Shown in pieces: positions 54,539-61,535 of a DNA stretch of 64,000 nt; position 1 is the first letter of the stretch; every line of letters begins with the position of its first letter. A program made the position numbers and the translations under genes. Under the pieces are notes generated by a model that saw only the letters and a program-made list of their open reading frames with translations, was not told where the DNA came from and made no database searches. The stretch covers positions 62,001 through 126,000 of the forward strand of contig NZ_VUMH01000008.1 of assembly GCF_009696265.1 (NCBI RefSeq), written 5' to 3'. The stretch is from Desulfovibrio porci. GTDB taxonomy: Bacteria; Desulfobacterota; Desulfovibrionia; Desulfovibrionales; Desulfovibrionaceae.

Positions 54539-55192
54539 ATGAACAAGGTTTTGCTTTTGATGGTATTGGTGTATCAGCTGCTCTGCCCCCTGCCCACTTT
54601 CGCGGAAGGAATACTCCCGTCCCGAGCGGAACAGTTCGTCATGAAGGATAATTTGCTTGTCCTGTGGAGTATGGGTCTGACAAAGAATGCTCATAAATCC
54701 CAGAACGAGCTGTGCCGGGATGCGCTTTTTTTCCTCATCCTGTCTGAAGGCTCGGTCTGTGGTCTGGATCGTGATGAACATCCTGATTTTTTCCAGGGTA
54801 TATCTGAAGAATATCAGGGTTATGTGCCGAAGGATGGGGTGGAAGAGATTGCCCGAACCATCTTCGGTCAGGAAGTGAGCAGATACGAAGACTTCGAGGG
54901 AACCTACTTTGATGGTAACGGTTATTTTATTGATTTTTCCGTTCTAAGCGATAAAACGGGCAATGTATGCAACCTGTCCTCGGATGACTTGCTGCCAGGC
55001 TATGCCAACGTGGAGATGATAGAGCCCATAGGCGAAAACCACTGGGAAATGTTTGGCAGTCTTCAGCGTTTCAGAGAGGTTGACGGCGAGGAAATCATAT
55101 GGAAAGAGGCCAGATTCCACGTCATAGTACATTATCAGGACGGACAATTGCAGCTTAAAAGCTTTGAGTTTACGGAACAGGCTATGGGATGA
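54539..55192 (+). CDS. Y: exported protein of the cassette, intact copy
   Basis: 217 residues. Signal peptide MNKVLLLMVLVYQLLCPLPT (cleavage after FAE or nearby). Conserved with Y' in LLVLWSMGLTKNAHKSQNEL, CRDALFFLILSEGSVCGLDR, VEEIARTIFGQEVSRYEDFE and TYFDGNGYFIDFSVLSDKTG, then a C-terminal region ending HYQDGQLQLKSFEFTEQ. X and Y share a general layout (helical first half, beta second half, a domain closing with a basic W/F strand), so they may be distant relatives, but identity is low. Function unknown. Probably cotranscribed with X. Confidence 0.78.
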   Translation: MNKVLLLMVLVYQLLCPLPTFAEGILPSRAEQFVMKDNLLVLWSMGLTKNAHKSQNELCRDALFFLILSEGSVCGLDRDEHPDFFQGISEEYQGYVPKDGVEEIARTIFGQEVSRYEDFEGTYFDGNGYFIDFSVLSDKTGNVCNLSSDDLLPGYANVEMIEPIGENHWEMFGSLQRFREVDGEEIIWKEARFHVIVHYQDGQLQLKSFEFTEQAMG

Positions 55193-55366
55193 AGAGGTTG
55201 GATGGGGAGTTTCTCCTATAAAATATTGGCCCTTGATTAACAGAGAGAATCCAAAATGGAATGAAAAGGTCTGTTCGATATTTTTCCATTATATCTGAAA
55301 ATGGAAAGAGCAGAAGTATCAGTTGGGGCAATATCGTGATCGATTGAATCGAAATAGAGAGAAAGT

Positions 55367-55460
55367 ATGCATTCGGGAAATGCCTTGCTTTTGTTTTGAT
55401 AATGTTGAGGTGGTGGGCTGTGGCGCGAGCTGTCCCTGCCGATTTTCCAAAGTTGTCAGG
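55367..55460 (+). pseudogene. Z': truncated start of a second Z gene
   Basis: The ATG at 55367 with AGAGAGAAAG upstream matches the Z start region, including the non-coding leader. The first codons (MHSGNALLLF) hit a TGA, and similarity to Z fades by about 55460 (GCTGTCCCTGCCGATTTTCC against GCTGTCCCTGTTGATCTTCT). The following 55461-55573 has no recognisable origin, and then a truncated IS begins. Confidence 0.7.
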
Positions 55461-55573
55461 AGCTTCTTCATGGAAGCAACTCCATAACGCAACCTGAGGG
55501 AGCGGATTCCAGAAACAGAAGTGGAGATGCTTTGTTTGCATAGTTCGTTGCTGGCGTTGACTTACCCATATGT

Positions 55574-56107
55574 GGATACTCGGAGTATTGTCCTGCCGTG
55601 ACAGTAAAAGCCAGCAAATTACCGAGAGCATCCACCACCGCATGAATTTTGGAAGTAAAGCCGCCACGACTTCGGCCGAGAGCCTGATTGATTCCAGAGG
55701 TATGTCGAGCTCCGGCACTATGCTTGTGAGCATGAACGTATGTCCCATCAATCATGATGTGGTTCATGTCAGCCTGTAAGGTAAGAAGCTTAAGGATAGC
55801 AGTCAGATATCCTCTTTTCTGCCAACGCCTGAATCGGGAATATACGGTTTTCCACGAACCATATTTCTCTGGCAAAGCTCGCCATGGAGATCCGGTTCGC
55901 AGCATCCAATGTACAGCATTGAGAAAGTTTCTGACGTCACCAATCGGTCTCCCTCCACGAGGAGAACCTTCTGTTGGCAGTATGGGCTCAAGCCTGAGCC
56001 AGAGGTCTTCAGGGATGTCATAGTAGCACATTTCCCTGTCGTAACACGATGAAAACCTTACCTAACCTGACTTCCCCCTTTTCATGAAGAGGGTTTGCAG
56101 ACACACC
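55574..56107 (-). mobile_element. Truncated second copy of IS-A
   Basis: One IS-A end with CTAG is kept (element end 56107; CTAG 56108-56111), running minus-strand to 55574, where identity to IS-A stops abruptly after GAGTATCC. About 320 bp, including the other end, are lost. Its transposase frame is intact up to the break (SAGARHTSGINQALGRSRGG, the piece frameshifted in IS-A), so the two copies carry different defects. Confidence 0.88.
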
Positions 56108-56222
56108 CTAGGGCCGTTGTAGCAGAAACACCTGTTTTCCATCATCAGTCAGGTAGCCAATCAGAGGTAAGGCCACGTTGCGTTTGTGATGCTGTCTTCA
56201 TAAGAAGATAGGTATATTCATA

Positions 56223-56561
56223 TCATATTTTCTTGTCTGAAGTATCGGGTACGATAAAAGCTGCCTTTTGGGAAGTTTGTTTTTTCGCAGAGATTGCTTC
56301 CTGTTTTTGAGTGACGGAAATATTTCCGTTTTCTGCAAAAAATCGTTTTATGAGATACGCGGGAATGATAATGCCTTCATTCTTGAGCATCTGGCTCAGT
56401 TCTCTGGAATTGTAGCCTTTTTCCTTCGCCTTTTTGAAATCCCGCTCAAGCAGCTCAGCTGCTTCCGGGCGGGTCTTCCTGTTTTCCTTTTCCGGTAAAT
56501 TCTGAAGCAGTTTTTTTGCCTGTTCTATCTGTTGAGGACGGATAGTCGCGTTCGAGGACAT
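56223..56561 (-). CDS. TraK-like oriT-binding protein candidate
   Basis: 112 residues, highly charged. The segment KKAKEKGYNSRELSQMLKNE followed by GIIIPAYLIKRFF has the layout of the TraK family (RP4/IncP oriT-binding proteins: a helix with GYSxxxLWxxL, then a xxYxxFxRxV strand). Gene order supports it: it is divergent from the MobC/TraJ-like gene, with the oriT-like inverted repeat between, as traK is from traJ-traI in RP4. Sequence similarity is modest, so I give no symbol. The C-terminal part is Lys/Gln-rich. Confidence 0.6.
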   Translation of the reverse strand: MSSNATIRPQQIEQAKKLLQNLPEKENRKTRPEAAELLERDFKKAKEKGYNSRELSQMLKNEGIIIPAYLIKRFFAENGNISVTQKQEAISAKKQTSQKAAFIVPDTSDKKI

Positions 56562-56651
56562 CGTATTGCTCCTTGAAAGAAGATTTTCGCCATCATACAG
56601 GAAATTTTTCTATATATACAATTCGGCCACTGCACGAGGCGGGTTCTTCGT

Positions 56652-56720
56652 GGCAGGATGGGGGTTGTGCTACACCACAACCCCATCCTGCCAGAAGGCT
56701 GACGCCCTCTGGACTCCCGG
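56652..56720 (+). other. Putative oriT with RP4-type nic site
   Basis: Inverted repeat GGCAGGATGGGGGTTGTG (56652-56669) with CACAACCCCATCCTGCC (56676-56692), one base bulged. The right arm ends in CATCCTG followed by C, the nick consensus YATCCTG/Y of MOB-P relaxases, so the predicted nick is between 56690 and 56691. The following GGCTGACGCC also matches the bases after the RP4 nic. Flanked by divergent TraK-like and MobC-like genes. Confidence 0.7.
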
Positions 56721-56762
56721 AATGCTCGGCGCTTCGCTTCTCGCAGTCCAAAGGCAAAAGAC

Positions 56763-57137
56763 ATGAAAGACGGAAAGACCGAAGACGGCGGCCGGAGCGC
56801 CGCCCGGAAATGGGTGACGATCCGCGTCACCGAAAGAGAAAAAACGCGCCTCATGGAGCAGGCGGAAATCGCCGGACTGTCCCTGTCGGAATACATGCGG
56901 CGACGTTTTTTCGGAGGCAGGCCGCTGGTGGCTCATGCAGACCTGAGTACCGTTGCGGAACTGAGGCGGATAGGCGGCCTGCTCAAGCACAATTTCGAGA
57001 CGCTTCGGCAGGCGAAAGCTCCCCCGGATATTCTGGAACGGCAGGAGGACGCCCTGCGGAATCTGGTCTGGGCCATCCAGAAAATCTCGCTGCGGTGTCA
57101 TCATGATTGTCAAGAAAATCAGGAATACGAAGGCTGA
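56763..57137 (+). CDS. MobC/TraJ-like relaxosome accessory protein
   Basis: 124 residues. Ribbon-helix-helix region KWVTIRVTEREKTRLMEQAE followed by GLSLSEYMRRRFFGGRP, which is the pattern of MobC, TraJ and NikA proteins that bind oriT and recruit the relaxase. The C-terminal half is helical (LRRIGGLLKHNFETLRQAKA). The last 35 bases overlap the relaxase start, a strong sign of coupled translation. Confidence 0.82.
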   Translation: MKDGKTEDGGRSAARKWVTIRVTEREKTRLMEQAEIAGLSLSEYMRRRFFGGRPLVAHADLSTVAELRRIGGLLKHNFETLRQAKAPPDILERQEDALRNLVWAIQKISLRCHHDCQENQEYEG

Positions 57138-59349
57138 AAAGCCCAAGGCGTGGCAGATAGGCGACCTCGTGGATTACATCCGGTTCCCCCATAACAGAAA
57201 TCCGCGTGAGAAAATCGAATACGCGGACGGAAGAGGTTTTCTTTCAGCAACACATACCGGTCAAAAGGTGGAAATGATTGCTCTGGCAAGGGAGTCGGTT
57301 CACAGCGACATGCCGGTGCAGCACTGGATGTTTTCCTGGCAGGAAGGGGAACAGCCCACCAGGGAACAGGTGGAGGAAGTGGTGGACATGTTTCTGGAAA
57401 AAATGGGGCTGACCGGACATCAGACCGTGTATGGGGTGCATTATGACACGGACAATTATCACCTGCATGTCGCGGTCAACAGGACGAACCCGGAAACGGG
57501 AAAAGTCGTGCTTCCTTTCAATGGACTGGACATTCAGGAGGCGCATAAGCTCGTGGCCCATATTGAAGGCAGGCAGGGATGGGCCAGTGAAGAAAACTCC
57601 ATGTATGCGGTACTGGAAAATGGCGAGCTGGCGCGAAGAAGGACGGCCCGCGAAATAAAACCGAAGCAGGCCGCGCTGGATTTTGAACATGCCACCGGCG
57701 AAAAATCCGCCCAGCGCATCGCGCAGGAGCGCGGGCATTCCATCATAAAAGACGCGCAATCGTGGGCAGAGCTGCACGAAAAACTGGCGGAAGTCGGTTT
57801 GCGTTTCGAGAAGAAAGGCTCCGGGGCCATCATTTTTGTGGGGGAAAAGGCCGTGAAGGCATCCTCCGTAGACCGTGCGTTCAGCATGGGAAAGTTGTGC
57901 AAAAGGCTGGGGGAGTTTGAGGAAGGAACGTACCCGGATGCCTTGGGAAAGATTGCCCCGGAGCCGGTAAGCTCCGTCAATCTGGAAGCATGGAAAATGT
58001 ATCAGGAAGAGTTCGCCGGAGGCCCGAAAAGGGCAGGAACAGCAGGTAATGCCGAGCTTTCCCGGATGAAGGAACGGCACAGGTTCGAGAGGAAAAAGGC
58101 GCTTTCCCACCTGGCGAAATATGGTTTGCCGGTTCTGAATATCGCCCGGCATTGCCTGATGGCGCAGCAGAGAGCGGAACGGCTTTCCCTGCGGTCAGGC
58201 CGGAAAAAAGTGCGTGGAGGCAAGCCGCGTTTTGAGAACTGGCTGCGGTCACGAGGCATGGAAAAGGAGGCAAATTGCTGGCGGTATCGGGCGGCACGGG
58301 AGGTAAAAAGGAATGCCCCGCCCCCTGCCGAAAGACGGGAAAAGGGAGCGGAACCCATGCGGGAACTTGCGGATTTCAGAAAGTATGCGGATGCGGTGAA
58401 TGCGGAACGCTACCGCGTTACCTGCATAAAGATGGAAGAGGACGGCGGCAAAAAGACCTTCATCCTGGACAAAAAAGGCGGCATGACCAGAGGGTTTTCC
58501 CCGGACGAACTGGAGGCTCACATACCGGAGATGCTGCGCTTCCAGAAACGGGGTGAAAATATCTACTACACGCCACTATCGGATGACCGGCATCATATTC
58601 TCATTGACGACATGACCCGTGACAGCCTGAAAAAGCTCCAGGAAGACGGCTTCCGGCCTGCCGTGGTGCTGGAAAGCTCGCCGGGCAATTACCAATGCCT
58701 GCTGACCATCCCCCGGCAGGGTACGGAATTTGACCGGGATGTGGGCAACCGCATTACGGAACGCCTGAACCGGGAGTATGGCGACAAAAAGCTGTGCGGC
58801 TGCATCCATCCTCACCGTGCGCCGGGTTTTGAAAACCGCAAGCCGAAGCATCGGCGGGAAGACGGGGGCTATCCCCAGGTGAAGCTGTTATTTGCGGAGC
58901 GTCGGGAGTGCGGCAAGGCGCTGGCTCTGGCCAGAAGGATTGACCATGAGTACGCGGAGGAGACCGAGAAACGAAAGGCCGAGCGCCGGACGTTCCCGAT
59001 GCCGGACTTTTGGCCCGGCGACCCGGCCTCGGCCTATTATGCCCATCTGGAGAATATTCGCAGGCATCTGACCATTGAGGATTACTCCCGCGTGGACGCG
59101 ATGATCGCCCTGCGGCTGCGCTCCAACGGTCACAGCCGTGAAAACGTGGAAGAAACCATCCGCACCTGTGCCCCGACCATCCGGGAAACGCAGACCGGGC
59201 GCAACTGGCAGCGGTACGCCGAAAGAACGGCGGATTACGCTTTCGGCCCGGCAGGGGACAGAGACCTTGAGCGAAATGAGCGGTATCGGGAACTGTGGAG
59301 GAAGATTGAACGCACAGAAGAAAAGGAGCAGCGTATACGAATGAAATAG
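57103..59349 (+). CDS. MOB-P-type relaxase fused to a primase-like domain
   Basis: 748 residues. The N-terminal relaxase domain (about 1-330) shows VDYIRFPHNRNP, the three-His region HYDTDNYHLHVAVNRTNP, and a likely catalytic Tyr in motif I near residues 20-25. The middle is coiled and basic. From about residue 420 there is a domain similar to RepB/D5-type plasmid primases (FRKYADAVNAERYRVTCIKM ... QCLLTIPRQGTEFDRDVGNR ... CGCIHPHRAPGFENRKPKHR). Relaxase-primase fusions let the transferred strand be primed on arrival. The oriT is 410 bases upstream. Confidence 0.87.
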   Translation: MIVKKIRNTKAEKPKAWQIGDLVDYIRFPHNRNPREKIEYADGRGFLSATHTGQKVEMIALARESVHSDMPVQHWMFSWQEGEQPTREQVEEVVDMFLEKMGLTGHQTVYGVHYDTDNYHLHVAVNRTNPETGKVVLPFNGLDIQEAHKLVAHIEGRQGWASEENSMYAVLENGELARRRTAREIKPKQAALDFEHATGEKSAQRIAQERGHSIIKDAQSWAELHEKLAEVGLRFEKKGSGAIIFVGEKAVKASSVDRAFSMGKLCKRLGEFEEGTYPDALGKIAPEPVSSVNLEAWKMYQEEFAGGPKRAGTAGNAELSRMKERHRFERKKALSHLAKYGLPVLNIARHCLMAQQRAERLSLRSGRKKVRGGKPRFENWLRSRGMEKEANCWRYRAAREVKRNAPPPAERREKGAEPMRELADFRKYADAVNAERYRVTCIKMEEDGGKKTFILDKKGGMTRGFSPDELEAHIPEMLRFQKRGENIYYTPLSDDRHHILIDDMTRDSLKKLQEDGFRPAVVLESSPGNYQCLLTIPRQGTEFDRDVGNRITERLNREYGDKKLCGCIHPHRAPGFENRKPKHRREDGGYPQVKLLFAERRECGKALALARRIDHEYAEETEKRKAERRTFPMPDFWPGDPASAYYAHLENIRRHLTIEDYSRVDAMIALRLRSNGHSRENVEETIRTCAPTIRETQTGRNWQRYAERTADYAFGPAGDRDLERNERYRELWRKIERTEEKEQRIRMK

Positions 59350-59432
59350 GTGAAACATAGTATGAGGAAATAACAGGGAAAAAGTATGGTTAGCATCTTG
59401 CTCATCGGGCATTACTCAGATAGGATATTCAT

Positions 59433-60452
59433 ATGGGAAAAGAACGAATACCACATGATTCTGCGTACAAGCAGTTTTTCAGCAATCCTGAAATGGTGGA
59501 ATCGCTGTTACGGGATTTTGTTCCCGCTGATTTCATTGCGGACCTTGATTTTTCTACGCTTGAACGCTGTCCGGGCAGTTATGTGACGGACGACCTGCGG
59601 GAACGCCATGACGATATTGTCTGGCGTGTCGGCTGGAAAAAAGGTTCATGGTGTTATGTGGCTTTGCTCGTGGAGTTCCAGAGCACGCCCGACCACTGGA
59701 TGGCGTTGAGAATGCTGTCCTACACGGCACTGTTGCTGCTTGATCTCGTCAAAACTGGAAATATCCGCGAAAATGAGGGCTTGCCGCCGGTGTTTCCCAT
59801 TGTTATATACAATGGAGGCAAGGCATGGAAAGCTCCGCAGGAGGTGGCGGCATTGTTCGCTCCCATGCCGGAGAGCCTGAAATTTTATCGTCCCCAGCAC
59901 CGGCATTTTTTGTTGGACGAAAGTCGAGTGTCAGGAGATGAACTGGACAAAAGCAAGGGCCTGGTCGCGCAGCTCCTGAGACTGGAACGAGCGCAGGAAC
60001 CGGAACAGGTTCGGCAGATAGTCAAGGAGTTGATAAGCCGACTTCATGGGCCTGAATACTTGGTTTTGCGTCGAGCGTTTACAATATGGTTGGCTCGTGT
60101 TGTCCTTAAACGCTCTGGAATAACAGAAGAAATTCCCGAATTTCAAGACTTGCGGGAGGTTGACGCCATGTTGGAAGAACGTGCCGCTCAGTGGAAAGAT
60201 GAATACATTCGGCAAGGGGTAATAATTGGCGAGGCCAGAGGTGAGGCCAGAGGTGAGGTCAAGGGAATAGGACTGGCCTTGCGGGACTTGCTGGAGGCCC
60301 GTTTTGGAACGCTCCCCCAATCCGTGACTTCCTATATTGCGAGTTCATCTGACTCAAACGCCCTGCGGAAACTGACGCTTTCCGCATACCATGCGGAGTC
60401 GTTGCAGGCGTTTATTGACCAGATCAAAAAAGATGACGACAAGTTGATGTAA
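59433..60452 (+). CDS. Rpn-family nuclease (long form), putative toxin/anti-phage protein
   Basis: 339 residues, AGGA before the ATG. PD-(D/E)XK-type nuclease of the Rpn/YhgA/transposase_31 family: HDSAYKQFFSNPEMVESLLR at the N-terminus, the active-site region DDIVWRVGWKKGSWCYVALL and VEFQSTPDHWMALRMLSY (Glu-x-Gln), then FPIVIYNGGKAWKAPQEV. The C-terminal ~95 residues form a helical domain with a 4-residue repeat GEAR-GEAR-GEVK. Published work on this family describes a gene-within-gene toxin-antitoxin arrangement active against phages; this gene has the matching internal start (next entry). Followed by a strong terminator. Confidence 0.88.
   Translation: MGKERIPHDSAYKQFFSNPEMVESLLRDFVPADFIADLDFSTLERCPGSYVTDDLRERHDDIVWRVGWKKGSWCYVALLVEFQSTPDHWMALRMLSYTALLLLDLVKTGNIRENEGLPPVFPIVIYNGGKAWKAPQEVAALFAPMPESLKFYRPQHRHFLLDESRVSGDELDKSKGLVAQLLRLERAQEPEQVRQIVKELISRLHGPEYLVLRRAFTIWLARVVLKRSGITEEIPEFQDLREVDAMLEERAAQWKDEYIRQGVIIGEARGEARGEVKGIGLALRDLLEARFGTLPQSVTSYIASSSDSNALRKLTLSAYHAESLQAFIDQIKKDDDKLM
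60168..60452 (+). CDS. Putative intragenic Rpn short form (antitoxin-like)
   Basis: An in-frame ATG at 60168 (MLEERAAQWKDEYIRQG) has GGGAGGT 7 bases upstream, a much better ribosome site than most inside a coding region. It would give a 94-residue protein that is exactly the C-terminal helical domain with the 4-residue repeats and no nuclease residues. That matches the short RpnS product reported to block the long form. Internal initiation is inferred. Confidence 0.6.
   Translation: MLEERAAQWKDEYIRQGVIIGEARGEARGEVKGIGLALRDLLEARFGTLPQSVTSYIASSSDSNALRKLTLSAYHAESLQAFIDQIKKDDDKLM
60231..60266 (+). repeat. 12-bp tandem repeats inside the Rpn gene
   Basis: GAGGCCAGAGGT twice, then the variant GAGGTCAAGGGA: three units encoding EARG-type tetrapeptides. 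Copy number of such units varies between strains in Rpn genes (family knowledge). Confidence 0.9.
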
Positions 60453-60474
60453 TTGTATATTCAGTAAAATATAC

Positions 60475-60512
60475 TGCCGCTTGTTTCTTTATGAGGCAAG
60501 CGGCATTTTTTT
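60475..60512 (+). terminator. Intrinsic terminator after the Rpn gene
   Basis: TGCCGCTTG / CAAGCGGCA perfect 9-bp stem, 13-base loop, then seven T. Confidence 0.9.
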
Positions 60513-60588
60513 GGGGGTAATCGAAAAGAGCGACAGACAGAGACACAGCTCCGACCTGCCGCTCCATAAGCTCACACAACGCTGTACG

Positions 60589-61482
60589 CTACGCCGAGGC
60601 CAGCGTTTCGACCATATCCGCCACAGCGGTGCAGGCATCGACATTCACGAGGAATGTGGCATCATCTTCTGTACCTTTTTCCGCCTTGGGAAGTTTCAGG
60701 CCAGACACAGCCAGACCGGCATCCAGCGTGAACTCCAGTTGCCGGTCGGGATCGGCATCGGAAGTAGCCACCAGATGCAGTTTCTGAATAGCCATACCTT
60801 CCTCAAGCGCCTGAGCCACGGCGTTAAGGCTGTTCTGCACGGCGACGGCGGCTTTTTCTTCCGCCTGTTCGGAAGCGGCCAGACTGGCGGAACCCATCGG
60901 ATGCAGGGTGTAGCCTTCGCACGGGTAGCCTTCCCCGCGCAGGATAGCGGCAAAGAGTCTCGGCATGTCGCCCGCAGGCGTGATGGGCGCGGCATCAATG
61001 CCGAATGTGGTCTTGAACAGGTCAAGCACCGGCTGTACCGCCTTGGCGGAAGCCGAGCCTACAAGCAGGCGTCTCTTTTCCGCATCCCAGATGCAGTCAA
61101 TGATAGACGGTACAAATTCCGCCCTGGCGGTCAGTTTGGCGGTGATGGCCTCCTTCAGCTCCTTTTTGCGTTTGCTTCCGACCTTTTTGCCGGAAACCCG
61201 TTCCTCCCGCACGGCTTCGGCAAGCTGGAGCCGGATAACGGCCCCGGACGCCTTGCGGGTATCCAGCCGGAAGGAAAAGCCGGAATAGCGACCATCCACG
61301 GCGGCCAGCTCAAAGCCGTCCGTATCCAGCGGATCGCCAAGCGCCACCCAGCCGAGGCGTCTGCCGTCAGCATCAATGTCGGGCGTAAAGGCATGTACCC
61401 GCAAGGCGTCCAGGGCAAGCCCGGCGGCGGAATCGGCTTTGCAGATGGTTATGGCTGTACTTGAAGACATGAAACCTGACAT
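60589..61482 (-). CDS. rdgC: RdgC-family recombination-associated protein
   Basis: 297 residues with AAGGAG before the ATG. RdgC forms a DNA-encircling dimer that limits RecA access. The family region ARAEFVPSIIDCIWDAEKRR and LLVGSASAKAVQPVLDLFKT matches the RdgC core, followed by a Gly/Ala-rich helical part and LEFTLDAGLAVSGLKLPKAE. It lacks the well-conserved N-terminal FKNxxxYR-type start of enterobacterial RdgC, as do several mobile-element versions. On a mobile island it could protect incoming single strands or alter recombination on entry. Convergent with the Rpn gene. Confidence 0.75.
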   Translation of the reverse strand: MSGFMSSSTAITICKADSAAGLALDALRVHAFTPDIDADGRRLGWVALGDPLDTDGFELAAVDGRYSGFSFRLDTRKASGAVIRLQLAEAVREERVSGKKVGSKRKKELKEAITAKLTARAEFVPSIIDCIWDAEKRRLLVGSASAKAVQPVLDLFKTTFGIDAAPITPAGDMPRLFAAILRGEGYPCEGYTLHPMGSASLAASEQAEEKAAVAVQNSLNAVAQALEEGMAIQKLHLVATSDADPDRQLEFTLDAGLAVSGLKLPKAEKGTEDDATFLVNVDACTAVADMVETLASA

Positions 61483-61535
61483 GAGTAACTCCTTGTCTTT
61501 GTTGTGAGGTTAGAGAGAAAAATGATTCATGCCGC

